Assembly: GCA_019137255.1 (NCBI GenBank)
Contig: WPDH01000024.1
Location: 1 to 64,000, forward strand
Direction: 5' to 3'
Length of the DNA stretch: 64,000 nucleotides
From: Corinectria fuckeliana
Lineage: Eukaryota > Ascomycota > Sordariomycetes > Hypocreales > Nectriaceae
Below, in pieces: positions 33,356 through 43,856 of the stretch. Both the position numbers and the translations under genes were made by a program. The notes beneath the pieces were generated by a model, which was not told where the DNA came from, did no database searches, and saw nothing but the letters and a program-made list of their open reading frames with translations. Every line of letters begins with the position of its first letter. Position 1 is the first letter of the stretch.

Positions 33356-33446
33356 TATCAGATAGGGGACCCAGCTGAAAGGGATGACTAAGGCAACAGA
33401 AGCCCAGATGATCCGGAAGGCGGGAAATCCCTCAGGACAAGGGGCC
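33356..33446 (+). repeat. Copia 3' LTR segment
   Basis: The segment starts TATCAGATAGGGGACCC and ends AAGGGGCC. It matches the reverse complement of 8639-8729 over 91 bases. Both matches end at the same GGGGCC; beyond it the two loci differ (CAGAAGG here, gypsy LTR there). Full LTR length is therefore unknown. Unlike the element body it is hardly affected by RIP. Confidence 0.75.
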
Positions 33447-33992
33447 CAGAAGGGATCAGGACCACACGGTCATAACAACACCAATTCTAGCGATCAACAC
33501 ATCAATTGAATCATATTGCTAAGCTTTATTATCATCATCTATTTTTCCGTGATCAAATCACCCGAAATTCGGCCCGTACGACCCACTTACGAACGGTCAC
33601 GTGTCCGACATCAACGGCTCTTCCAGTGCCCAGCAACTTTGACCAATACGGTAGCCACGAGCCGCTAAGAAGACAACGAGACTTTCAGCGTCACGTCCTG
33701 GCCAACCTTCAATTCGCAAGACAGCTCGTCGCCCTCACTTTCTCGGCCTCTGCCTCTCACAGAAATGACCTGACCGCAGCCGCTTTTTCCTCGCTTACCC
33801 GCCCGGTCAGTCACCCACTTCTCTGCCCGGAGCCTCACTCAGCTGACAAAGCAAAGACACCTTTCATACAAGCTGGACCAGCCCGTGCCGGCATCTTCTT
33901 CCCCAGACCTTGTCGCTTTTCCGCAGGACCTCTCTTTTGTGCCTTTTCCCTTTTCGATTGAAGCCTTCTCTTCTCGGAACGAGCTACCCGGA
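33447..33992. promoter_or_regulatory. Upstream region of UBX gene
   Basis: No gene was found. Normal GC content resumes here; this stretch carries the promoter and 5' leader of the UBX gene. The leader just before the ATG is pyrimidine-rich (CTTTTCCCTTTTCG). Confidence 0.4.
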
Positions 33993-35528
33993 ATGTTTTA
34001 TCAGGGCACCCTGCAAGACGGCATCTCCGCTGCGGTCGGGCAACAGAAGCTGGTCCTGTGCTTCGTGACTGGTACGTTTGCGTCATCCCCACGCCACCAA
34101 GAAACACATCGCTCACTAAGCTGCCCAGATGCCAGCGAGGAAAGTACACAGTGGGAAAACGAGTTTCTGCTCGACGAGGCTGTAAGGACGACCCGATTTT
34201 CCTTCAGACACGGCCTTGGGTGTCGCTAACTACCGTGTAGTTGAATGACTTGATCAAGGACCAGGCCGTCGCTCTCCGCCTCACGGCTGGCTCCGACGAG
34301 GCTGGATACCTGGCCCAAATCTTCCCCCTCCCCCGTACTCCCACAATCGTCCTCATCAAGAATGGCGAGCTGAAGGAGTACATCACTCCCGGGACCACCA
34401 AGGACGACTTCTTTCGGCGGCTCCAGAATGCCTTGAGCACTACGTCGTCATCGTCCACAGGGCAGCCCGCGTCAGCCTCCACCAGCGCGGCGCAGCCTGA
34501 CCCCCCCGTCACTGCCACCACGTCGCACGGCGCTCCGTCGTCTGGACAGCCCTCGACGTCTGAGAGTGTCCGGCGGATTCTGACGGAGCGGGCCGCCAAG
34601 CTCAAGGCCCAGAAAGAGGAAGCCGAACGCAAGGCAAAGGAAGACCGCGCCAAGTCCCAGGCAAAGGGAAAGGCCGAAGCCGAGGCTGGTGCCAACACGG
34701 ATAAGGCCGTGGCGCACAATGCTGTCGAGCTGGTGAAAAAGAGGCGTCAAGAGCAGCAGGAAGAGCGAAGGCGCATCCTCAAGCGCATCGAGGACGACAA
34801 GGCCGAGCGGCGGCTGCGCGCGCAGGCGCGTGAGCAGACGCGATCAGACGATCTCAAGGGCGGCGACGTTGCTGCCTCGCTGGTAAACGCGCCCGAGAGC
34901 AAGCTACCATCCACGACTAGGGCCAGTGGGATAACGGCTCTCCAAGTGCGGCTGTTTGACGGCTCGACGCTGAGGTCTCGGTTCAAGACTGCCTCGCCTC
35001 TTAAGGACGTGCGCAGCTGGGTGGACGAGAACAGAACCGATGGCTCCCAACCGTACACGTTCAAGCAGATCTTGACGCCATTGCCTAACAAGACCATCGA
35101 CGAGACAGAAGACGACAAGTCGGTCGGGGAGCTCGGGTTGTCGCCGTCATCAACGCTGGTGCTCATCCCAGTCACGAACGCCACCTCTGCCTACGAGAGT
35201 TCATCGCCGCAGAACGTTGTTTCCAGGTTCATTGCCTTCATCCTGGGCATCTTCTCGTGGTTTTTCGGGCTGTTCGGCTCGGGCGAGGGGCGAGCACCAG
35301 CTGCCGGAGCAGGTACTAGCGATCAAAGCGAGGATTCGGCCGAGTCGTCACAGGACCGGTCCCGCTTCCGGAGCTTCCAGACCCGGAATGATCGACTACG
35401 AGACCAACAACTGTACAACGGTAATTCTGTGAGTCCGCATTCCCCCGACCCGCGAGATGGGTCATGTTGCTGAGATTCGGTAGTTAAACTTTGAGTCACG
35501 ACCAGACGAGGAGGAAAAGGATGATTGA
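33993..35528 (+). CDS. UBX domain protein with membrane hairpin (UBXN4/erasin-like)
   Basis: Four exons: 33993-34071, 34129-34181, 34241-35428 and 35484-35528, giving about 454 residues. The N-terminal ~110 residues (QKLVLCFVTD, AGYLAQIFPLPRTPTIVLIK) resemble a thioredoxin-like/UAS domain. Residues ~150-260 form a charged coiled coil (LKAQKEEAERKAKEDRAK). A UBX domain follows, beginning ALQVRLFDGSTLRSRF and including the loop PNKTID. After it, VVSRFIAFILGIFSWFFGLFG is a hydrophobic hairpin. This layout is that of UBXN4/erasin, an ER protein that recruits Cdc48/p97 in ER-associated degradation. The last exon adds a conserved-looking acidic end (RPDEEEKDD), which supports the third intron. Downstream it converges with the Mix17 gene. 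Confidence 0.85.
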
Positions 35529-35766
35529 GAATGTTTGAGTGAAGTAGATTTCCCAAGCGGAGTGGGATTGTGGTTATTTTTCGGGGGTATTATACAGTTC
35601 GATGGTGCCGAGTTGTAACAATAGTCTTTTTCCTTTCCAGTATGCACGCACGCTTGTAGGGAACCCATCCAGCTGGATCCCTCCCTAATGCTGTCCTTGT
35701 ACCGCGTACAGATCATGTGCCATCTCTTCCTCCCACCCTGACCGATCTCTCATCTCACCCAGCTTA

Positions 35767-36391
35767 TTACTGGCTGGCAGCAGCCTGGCAGGCCTTGAGC
35801 TGCTCAAGGTACCAGTTGCAGATCTGCATGTTGCCGCCGTTCTCGTCCAAGCACTTGGTGAAGCTCTGGGCGGCGCCGGCGCAGTTGTTGGTGTTGTTCC
35901 AGCTCTGCTCCTGGGGAGCGGCTGCGGCCTGGACGGGGGCTGCGGGGGCCGGAGCAGGCTCGGAGGAGCCGCCGCCGAACATGCCGCCGATGGCGTGGCC
36001 GACCGAGGAGCCGATGGCAACACCACTGTGAGGGAGCGTGTCAGTCGCGCGTGGGCAGACGAGGGGTTATAAGAGGAGCGTGTTTGGAGAAGCCGTCTTC
36101 TCCCACTGGAGCTCAGCAGCTTCTCTAGAGCCCCAGAAAAGACAAGAGGAGGGGGGGGGGGGGGGGAGGTAAGAGGCATTGGGCGTTGGAGACTTACGCA
36201 GCAGTGCTGGCCATCTGGCCGAAGAGGCCGGGGCCGGCGGGAGCGGCAGCGGCCATGGGCTGAGGAGGAGCCGGGGCGGCGGCGGGAGGAGCGGCCATGG
36301 TGGTGGCCGGGCGCTGGGGCTGGGGCGCAGGAGCGCGAGCCGGAGCGGTAGGGCGCGGGGGAGCGCGGCCGACGGAGCGATTGCGAGCCAT
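35767..36391 (-). CDS. MIX17: Twin CX9C mitochondrial protein, CHCHD2/Mix17 type
   Basis: Exons 36391-36198 and 36025-35767, intron 172 bp, about 150 residues. The N-terminus is Arg/Pro/Ala-rich (MARNRSVGRAPPRPTAPARA), like a mitochondrial targeting region. A central Gly-rich hydrophobic segment GVAIGSSVGHAIGGMFGG follows. The C-terminal CHCH domain has two CX9C motifs: C-AGAAQSFTK-C and C-NWYLEQLKA-C. These Cys pairs are oxidised by the Mia40 pathway in the intermembrane space. Yeast Mix17 and human CHCHD2/CHCHD10 share the layout. The intron contains a long C run on the coding strand (G run at 36151-36166). Confidence 0.9.
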
Positions 36392-36972
36392 TTTGAGCGA
36401 GTGAGTGAGTGTGTGTGTTGTTTAGGGTGTTTGTTTCCTTTTGCGGCGGTGTGGTGGTGGTGTTTGTTTGAAGGACGGCGGATGGGAAGAATGGCGGCGG
36501 AGGAAGAAAGTCGCTGAGAAGGAAGAAGAAGCCGAGAGTCGGATTTCGGAGGTCCGGGTCGGTAGCCAATGGGAGGGCACGGGTTTCGATACGGAGTGGG
36601 GCTGACGTGTAGTAGGGCCTCGGTAGTCGCATTCGATGTGGCGCAAGAGGTGCGACGCCTCCAGCAATTATCCCGCTTGTTGCCGGGAGTTGTCCGCAAG
36701 GAACATGTCTCTAAGCAAGCGAGCCTACGAATGCTTCCGTACCTACTTCGTAATCATGGTCACTTCCAGCTATGCCGGTCATGTGGGTATGTTCTATTTT
36801 CAGTTTCTACATATCCAGCAGGTCATTCCAACAATTATGCCAGAACTCCCACCGAAGGATTACTAATGTGCTCCTGAACGCCACCCATCCGATGTGCTCT
36901 TGCAAATGACCGTTGACTCACCCGTTGCCACTTCACCTTTCACAACGTCCCAAGACTCGTGTGCTTTCTCCT
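36392..36972. promoter_or_regulatory. Upstream region of Mix17 gene and 3' flank of Lrp1 gene
   Basis: Both neighbours are on the minus strand, so this interval is the Mix17 promoter plus the 3' end of the Lrp1 transcript. The Mix17 leader is GT-rich on the + strand (TGAGTGAGTGAGTGTGTGTG near 36398-36418). A CCAAT element in + orientation lies at about 36566. Confidence 0.4.
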
Positions 36973-37692
36973 TTACTTCTGGGTCTTGCCCCTCCCCTTG
37001 TTCTTACCTCTGGCCTTCTTCTTGCCCTTGGGCTCCTGCGCTGCCGAGCCGGACGCTGGAACCGGTGATTCCTCAGCCGGTCGCTTCCGATTCTCGACCG
37101 ACTTCAACAGGGCCTTGGCCCGCTCCTCGGCAATCTTCTCTGCCAGCTTACTGCTGATGCTCTTATTGTCAGACTGTCGAAAGGGTTAGCCTCTCGTAAT
37201 CTTCATGGCATGACGGGCGGTGTGAAGGGGGTTTCATTCTTACCAGGTCCGCCTTCAGAATGCGGGCCGCGGCTTCTTGGTTCAATGTCAGGGTGCGCGG
37301 CTGCGGTTCTTCGGGCTTCTCCGCCGCCTTGATCTTGGCAAAGTACTGCTGGACTCGCTTGAGTTCCACGAAGACGGCGTGGTTCTGCGCATCGGTGCCC
37401 TCCAGTTTTAGCGAAGCTGCGAGACGTTAGTCGAGAAGCTTGCGAGCGGAGGGGGGGGGGAGGGGCCAAGAATGCAAAATTGTGTCTACTCAGGTCAGGA
37501 CAGAGACGTACAGAATAGCAACGACTCCAGGGCGTAGGCTGTTAGCGAGAAGAGCTTCGCCTTGTCCAGGAGCGGCAGCTGGGCGGACATGCCCTCGAGA
37601 TTGCCGAGCAGCGGCTGCAGGGCATCCTCGAGGCCGTCCAGCTGGCTGTCCAGCTTGTCGAGGTCCGGGGTGATGTCCTTGACGTCCGACAT
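36973..37692 (-). CDS. LRP1: Lrp1/Rrp47/C1D family exosome cofactor
   Basis: Exons 37692-37512, 37416-37244 and 37173-36973, about 184 residues. The N-terminal Sas10/C1D domain has LDKLDSQLDGLEDALQPLL, then LFSLTAYALESLLF. The second exon holds NHAVFVELKRVQQYFAKIK, a diagnostic stretch for the family, and ends NQEAAARILKADL. The third exon gives a highly basic tail (GKKKARGKNKGRGK) as expected for RNA binding. In yeast this protein partners Rrp6 in the nuclear exosome for rRNA and snoRNA 3' processing. Intron phases (1, 0) are consistent and remove all stops. Confidence 0.9.
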
Positions 37693-38421
37693 GTGCGCGT
37701 CTGCGGTGGGGGATGATGGGAGTTTGCGAGGCGCAAGGCTGAGAGGTTCAGCTTTCGCGTCGTCCGTCTCACATGAAAGAACCTAAGACGCAGAAACTTG
37801 ACTCGATGCGCTAGATCCCAAAGTGGGCTAGCGCCTGAGATGCATTTATCGGGGCCGGCTCCCGCAACGGGGAGCCTCGCCTGTGTTGGGGGCGAGCTTC
37901 TGAACCATCCAATGTGTGGAGGCAAGCCGGCCTGTCTGCCGGTTCAGTTCGACGTATCTACATCTTCAGGCACAAGCTCAAGGAAACTCATTCTTGGTGA
38001 GCTTTCAATCATGAGATGGCGGATACCCCAGTCGAGGATTCCCTTAGAGCGGAATCGGAGAGCACCAATTGACCAATGGCGTTGGCGATCCACTAGCCCT
38101 GATTGGTCGCATCTGGCTTCAGGGAAAAATCGGAGGGCGCTCTGTGCTCTAGTCTTGTCTCTTTCCAGATCCATTCGTCCAGCAATCCACGCATCACCAC
38201 TCGACTCGCCCGAATACCAACTCCCACTCTCTCCCGCCCGACGCCTTCTCCTACGTTTCCTTCTCGACTCATCCGCCCACCGTTTCCTCGCCGCCGTTCT
38301 CGTTCCAGCATCCTCCCGCCGTCGTTCTCTTTCCAACATCCTCCCGCCCGCCTTCTCTTTGCGCGCACCCAGCCGGTGATTCCCACCCTCTCCGAACAGC
38401 TCGCCGTCACCACCCGGTCAT
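37693..38421. promoter_or_regulatory. Divergent promoter between Lrp1 and reductase-like gene
   Basis: The two genes point away from each other. The part next to the reductase-like gene (38160-38400) is strongly pyrimidine-rich and has no ATG at all, as expected of a 5' leader. ACCAATGG occurs at about 38071. Confidence 0.4.
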
Positions 38422-39819
38422 TTGCTCCTCTACGACACACCCGCCACAGCCGTCAAACTGGCGAGCCTCCAGCGCCCGCGGGTCTCCGCACGTTTACCGC
38501 ACAGGCTGGCCCGATGCCTCCGAGGTAGCGCTGGCGTGAGCCGGGGGGCTCCCTCGAGATGCTTCGCTTCCGCCACCTCCACCTCCCACCAAAATAAGAC
38601 CCCCAACGCCATTCCACCAGAGCTCGCGGGGCCTCCTCCGTCGAGCCCATGGCAGGGCGCCGACCACAACGCCCAGTCTGTCGCCACGTCGCCCATTCCA
38701 TCGTCCAAGTTCCACGTCCCCTCGGTCATCCTTCCAGCCGAAGCCGCAAAGTCGGGCCCCGTCCACAAGATCCACATCCTCGGCGACGACGTACGGTCAC
38801 GGTTCATCGCCCACGCCCTCTGCGGAGTCTACGATTCCGTCGAGTTGCTTGGCTATCGATCCATGCCCAAGTCTAGATACTCCAACATCGAAGCCGCCCA
38901 GCCGGAGAGGACCCGGAGGACTACCTACACAGAGCCAAACGCAGCTCCAGTTCACACGCGTGTCGATGCCGAGGAATCGCACATTGACCAGCTGATCGTC
39001 ACGGGCCGAGGCTTCGAAGCTGTCAAGGCCATGGCATCGGTCAAGGACCGGGTGGACGAGAACACATCCGTCTGCTTGCTCAACGACGGAATGGGCGTGC
39101 TCGAGGAAGTCAGGGAACACATATTCAAGGATACCAAGGCGACACCCAACTTCATCCTCGGCCACATGAGCCATGCGCTCGTGTACAACCGGAACCGCAA
39201 CTCGGTCAAGGAGCTCAGGTCGGGACGGACCGTCTTGACGCAGACCAACCCGACACTCTACACCAAGGACTTTACGGAATCGCTTCTCGAAGTCAAAAGC
39301 CTACGGACGCAATCAGGCAACTTTGAGAAGTGGATGCGGTTCAAGCTCCCCTCGATGGTCTTCGAAGCCGCCGTCGAGCCCGTGTGCACCCTCCTCGAAG
39401 TGCCTTACAAAGCTCTCCTGGAAAACCGATCGGCGCAGAGCATGATGAACCAGCTTCTTGCGGAGGTGGTTACCGTGGTGAACAACATGCCCGAACTAGA
39501 CGGGGCAGTAGAACTGCGGCGGTTTCTCCGCGGCGAGGGGCTCAAGAAGTGGTGCTACCAGCGAATCGTGGGCAAGGCATCCGCGCCTTGCGAGTTGCTA
39601 CGGCGCGTTGAGAAGGGCCTGCAGACGGACATCAATTACCAGAACGGCTTCTTCCAGAGGCGGGCCAAGGTCCTGGGCGTGGACGTCCCGGTGAATACGC
39701 TAATGGTGCAAATGATCAAGGCGAGACGGGCGGAGGCCATGGCCAAGAAGGACAGTTATATCCCCATGGAAGAGAAGTCCATAGAGGACCTCAGGGCTTC
39801 GACGAGGCCGAGGCATTGA
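38422..39819 (+). CDS. Ketopantoate reductase-like (PanE/ApbA, Cbs2-like) protein, start unclear
   Basis: A single open frame of about 465 codons ends at TGA 39817-39819. Its first ~60 residues are Arg/Ser/Ala-rich (RLPHRLARCLRGSAGVSR), like a mitochondrial presequence. KIHILGDDVRSRFIAHAL is a modified Rossmann dinucleotide-binding start. Further on, FILGHMSHALV and a C-terminal helical domain with NGFFQRRAKVLGVDVPVN match the ketopantoate reductase family. The usual Lys-Asn catalytic spacing (KLxxN) is replaced by KLPSMVFEAA, so catalytic activity is doubtful, as in the mitochondrial translational activator Cbs2. No in-frame ATG lies between the stop at 38377-38379 and the middle of the Rossmann fold (38863). 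The start given is a TTG; initiation at a near-cognate codon or a missed upstream exon is possible. Confidence 0.75.
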   Translation: MLLYDTPATAVKLASLQRPRVSARLPHRLARCLRGSAGVSRGAPSRCFASATSTSHQNKTPNAIPPELAGPPPSSPWQGADHNAQSVATSPIPSSKFHVPSVILPAEAAKSGPVHKIHILGDDVRSRFIAHALCGVYDSVELLGYRSMPKSRYSNIEAAQPERTRRTTYTEPNAAPVHTRVDAEESHIDQLIVTGRGFEAVKAMASVKDRVDENTSVCLLNDGMGVLEEVREHIFKDTKATPNFILGHMSHALVYNRNRNSVKELRSGRTVLTQTNPTLYTKDFTESLLEVKSLRTQSGNFEKWMRFKLPSMVFEAAVEPVCTLLEVPYKALLENRSAQSMMNQLLAEVVTVVNNMPELDGAVELRRFLRGEGLKKWCYQRIVGKASAPCELLRRVEKGLQTDINYQNGFFQRRAKVLGVDVPVNTLMVQMIKARRAEAMAKKDSYIPMEEKSIEDLRASTRPRH

Positions 39820-40159
39820 GCGGCTGTAAAATATTGTGTCATTTCATAGCGAATAGCGGGCTGGGACACATAGACGTGTATACCAAGTCTGGAAAGACGT
39901 GCATTCACAAAGCAAGACAACTTGTTTAAACGGTAGTTTTTCCGGGCGCCTTGTAACGACTGGACTCGAAAGCATACACCTTGCACACTGCCCTAACATA
40001 CTGTCAGATGTACCCTGATAAACAATGGTATAAATGATGGAGGATCCTCTTTCTACGCCGAACTCGAAGCACATTCACTAGACGCGTATCCCTATTTGCA
40101 CCCTTCACGCCGAGTTCTACCTTCGAGCCCACACGACAGAACAGCCATCATCCGTCAAG
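39820..40159. other. Intergenic, no gene recognised
   Basis: 3' flank of the reductase-like gene. The open frames on the minus strand are short and featureless. Confidence 0.4.
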
Positions 40160-41201
40160 ATGACAGATGCAGTAGAAGACGCTCGAGAAGCCGCAACAAG
40201 TCTCTTTACCAGAACACTCGCCTCCCGATTCCCCAAGTACTTCATTATGGACTGTCAAGCGGGGGCTCCGAAAATGGTCCCTTTGTCTTCTTACAACACG
40301 TCCCAAATCAGGGTACCATGTCGCACAGGCTGAACACTCCCGACGACGATCCTCATGAGGCGCATGTGCTGGACGCGAACTTCCCGGAAGCAGAGCCTTT
40401 AACCGCAAAGTATCGTACTGTCTCTTACAGCTCTCGCAACCTACTTTCCCCCGCCTTAGCTCTCTCGTCGAGGCTGAATGATTGGGGTGCCTATGCTATG
40501 GCCGCACGACCTGTCGCTCAGAACATGAACATGATCCGGCTTGCCAATATGCCCCGCTCAATCTTGCCGCCCGGGGATCAGACGTGTGCGACTGCGGATG
40601 AATGGTATGTCGCTCTCGCCGAGATGCACATGGCGCAGCTCGTCTTTCAGCACAACGACCTCGTCGCTACGGAGGACGACTGTCGCAACAAGTATGTAGT
40701 ACGTCAGCTGTGTCGCAGGTTAGCCAAACAAGGCCGGCTGTCTATTTGGCTTTTCGGACGACGACTAGTCTTCTCAGTCTAAGACAAAGGCTTCCAACAG
40801 CCAGCAACTATCGCCGGCCCCTGATGGCCAGGAATCTTTCCGGCTCTGTGGCAATGACTTACGGCCAGGCAACGTTCTCTTGAATGAGTCCGATGACGTC
40901 GTCTCCATTGTCGACTGGGAGTCTGTATACGCCGCGCCTACGCTATTCACGCCCGATCCGCCCTGGTGGCTGCTCCTCGACGTGCCTGAGATGTGGGATG
41001 CCGGCATCCGATTGGAACGACGTCTACAGTGCACGTCTCAAGACTTGGCTTTCTGCTATGGAGCAGGCAGAGAAAGACACAGGGCTGGGTTCCATGCCAT
41101 TCGCGTCATCGACATATATGCGCGAGAGCTGGGAACCAGATCTAACAGAGCCCTTGGGCTGTTCCATGTTTGAGCGCAACGAGAAGACGGCCAGCCATTA
41201 G
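40160..41201 (+). pseudogene. Broken phosphotransferase (APH family) gene
   Basis: Three frames must be joined. From the ATG at 40160, MTDAVEDAREAATS continues, after a shift near 40205, into YQNTRLPIPQVLHYG, GPFVFLQHV, MNMIRLANMP and DEWYVALAEMHMAQLVFQHND up to VATEDDCRNKYVVR. After a second shift near 40770 comes FRLCGNDLRPGNVLLN (catalytic loop, with Gly-Asn replacing the usual His-Gly/His-Thr) and VSIVDWESVYAAP (metal Asp). A third shift near 41015 leads to VYSARLKTWLSAMEQ. The order is that of fungal aminoglycoside-phosphotransferase-fold proteins. Indels, not RIP-type stops, broke this copy. A more complete relative lies at 52525-54075. Confidence 0.75.
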
Positions 41202-42372
41202 GAGTCGTCTCTCCTATCCAGCTTATTCCGCAGGGCACCATCGTCTAGAAGACTGCCATACATGGCCGCTTCAAAGAGGCGGTTCACCTGCCAGGCATGA
41301 TGGTCAGCATGGGCGAGCACCCATGCCATCTCTTCCACAAACCAAAGTGAGTACACCTGTGCCATCGCCAGCCGGAGTCTCTCGGACAAGTCATCCTCGA
41401 CTTCCGTCGCTCCAGCGGGATCAAAACCGCGCACAATGGCCTCTTTACTCATGCACATCAAGCTTCTCTCCAAGAAGAAGACGGTTTGAGCATTTCGCCT
41501 GGTGAGCTTCGTCACTCTCGTGCCCACTCCTGCTTTGTGGACCTCCTCTAAAGTGACTTTCCCCCTTATGTACCTTATTCCGATCTCGACAGCGGCCCTC
41601 CTTTCGGCACCGTCTGGAGTGTGCACTGCGTGCTGATCGCTCGCCGCCATCTTGATCACGTCTTCAAACTCCGGGAACACCTTGTGGTAACCGTGCTCAT
41701 AGTAAAAGGCCATGTCGGTACAATAGTTGGAGTAGAGAGTTTCAGCATCATATGCCCCGATCAACATGTTCGCCACTCCAGAGCCAAATAGCGCATTGTT
41801 GGTGAGTAGTGGCTTCGGCCATTTCTCTACATTCAAAAGCCACCCTCTCTGAGGCGGGTGCGAGGCCGTAACCTTTCCTGGGCAAGATGTATCCAGAAGA
41901 GTGCTGCTTCCTTCGCTATTTCTGCAGATTCCTCGGTGAGATGCAGCTCCAGGAGGTTGTTGTGGGATTCCTCAGAAGAAGACTCGAGGCACTCGAACGC
42001 CCGTGTAAGGAACTGCATGGAAATGTTTGCAAGGACCTCAAGCAAGTCTAAGCTACCGCCTTCGATGATGCTGCGGGCCTCTGTGTATCCCCGATGGATT
42101 GGAAAGCTGGGCTCCTGGGCACCTTCGTCTCTGCCTTTGCCCCCCAAAAAAGGGCGGACTTTTGCTTGTCGACGGGAAGGGCCACACAGCCAGTCACATA
42201 TACGCATGCCACGGGCGACTTGGCTAGTATGGGCGAGATGATTGAGGGAACAGGTGGGTGGTGTGAATATATGATACGTGGTGAAGCTATGGTTGATAGA
42301 TAATACCAAGCCCTGTAGTGTTTTCATCTCTTGTTCGCTATAGTTATCGCTACTCGATCTGCTCGAACACAT
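41198..42372 (-). CDS. Hypothetical protein in two overlapping frames
   Basis: Two minus-strand frames abut: 42372-41833 (179 codons) and 41836-41198 (212 codons). Both look protein-like: the first contains SLDLLEVLANISMQFLTRAF and LLELHLTEESAEIAKEAALF, the second MLIGAYDAETLYSNYCTDM, RRAAVEIGIRYIRG and LAMAQVYSLWFVEEMAWV. They may be exons of one helical protein of about 380 residues, joined by an unplaced intron or a frameshift near 41835. I do not recognise the family. Its 3' end meets that of the broken phosphotransferase. Confidence 0.45.
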
Positions 42373-43856
42373 GATTCATATTGCTGCGGGAATGTTGTGT
42401 GTCTATGACTCTCTTAGACGATCGACTAATGCAGAGCTACTCTTGTTTAACAGCTGAGTCAATTTTGCTGATTGGTGCTTTCGTCGACTTGCAGGACAGC
42501 CTATAGATTGCCAGCAGTGCAGTTTATCTCTTAGGTTGCAGATTTTATTCCAAGTGCTCGAGATAATGGTGCCCTGATTCTACATTAGACGGTTAGGTCG
42601 AGTATTGAGTATTTACATTGCTGTTGATCTGAGGATATTCTCTCTCATTATCACGAGTTAACATAGTGATCGGTAGAGCTTATACCCTTTCCGCACGATC
42701 GAAAGTCCAAGAAGAGGCAGACTCATCCATGAAATATATCATGCAAGTTAAGGGGGTATGTGCAGCTCTGGCGGCTAAGAACTTGGCCCCTTTCATATTA
42801 ATCTTACTTATTTCCGTATCTATTCCTTTAGAAACCCAAGCTCATCTATGAGAAATCAACATGTAGAACTAAGAGCTGCGATAGGCTAGGTGCCAGTACA
42901 ATTAGAGTTCATTAGATATTACATCTTAGTTGCGTGCGGATTTGATTGAGTCACCGAAGGATCATGATATAAACATGCACATCGGTTTCCGCTCACGACC
43001 GAAAATCTTCGGCTGCACTGGTATGTAAGTGGCTTGCTATCTGACGCTGGGTCGTGATTACATCTAGTCATTGATTACATTGATTACAACTAACATCGAG
43101 CTGAAAGCTGAGAGCCACATTCTGTGTTGGCCATGCATATTGACACAACAGGGTCACCATGTAGTTAGATGCCGTATCTACCACCAACCAGGATCCTGGA
43201 ATGGCAGTTTTCTTCCCTAGTCAGCGATGTGATTAGTTCCACATTTCGAGCTTCCAACGAAATTCCGAGATGCAGTCACTATATCGAGAAATGTTGGGCT
43301 TCAGTACCTCTGGGTTGGCGCATTCTTTGTCAACTCTAGTGACTTGGCTTCCATCAACGGAAACGGGAACGAGAAACACCATCTGCTTCTTATTATTAAA
43401 AGTGCCCAGTTGCTTGTGGGCATGGCAGCTCAATGGAAGTCACTGAACGATTCGTCTTGCGCAAGTCCGCAAAAAGTCGCTACCATGGTGATCCAAAGCC
43501 CCAATTCTAACCCACCCCAACCTCCAAGTCCTCGGCAATGACGACTCGGCAACCTTTTCCCAGCGCCTCAGTCCATATATCTTCCCTGGATACGGCCATC
43601 GCGGTTGAGGCAAGAGCGGCATCTCGCTATGTCGAAAGCCGGACTGTAGCCTCTGTGCCGTCGCCCATGAGGCCTCGACTGCACATTCAGATTGCTTCGA
43701 ATTTGTCGCACAACGCTGCAAGTTAGACTACTATTTAAACTATTTATGGGTTGTCACCGCCTGGCGAACTCTATAGTGTTGAGCTCCCCACTTTCGCCTG
43801 GAAGAAACGGTCGTCAAACCAGACTGGCCGGTATTTAACGATTTTAGCCTCAAGCA
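42373..43856. other. No gene recognised, mildly AT-rich
   Basis: Short frames only. A minus-strand stretch at 43233-43433 (NISRYSDCISEFRWKLEMWN at its end) looks somewhat protein-like but cannot be extended. No stop pattern or repeat clarifies its origin. Confidence 0.4.

Larger units (their letters stand above)
31370..33446 (+). mobile_element. Ty1/copia retrotransposon, 3' half, RIP-degraded
   Basis: On the + strand, a reverse transcriptase remnant (31370-32010) is followed by the linker (32130-32290) and RNase H (about 32290-32560), the copia order. The element ends in a polypurine tract at 33347-33353 and an LTR from 33356. The 5' part upstream of 31370 is not delimited. The copy is dead: conserved motifs are mutated and TAG/TAA codons are frequent, yet the frame is largely maintained across reverse transcriptase. 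Confidence 0.8.

Noticed and set aside
8639..33446. Giant mobile element of the Starship type (cargo between repeats)
   Set aside because: The enclosed genes look like cargo, but no tyrosine-recombinase captain gene was seen at either end, and the flanking inverted repeats are explained as copia LTRs.
35967..36699. Long Pro/Arg/Ala-rich frames antisense or out of frame to the Mix17 gene
   Set aside because: They are GC-rich shadows of the real spliced gene, which has the twin CX9C motif in its own frame.
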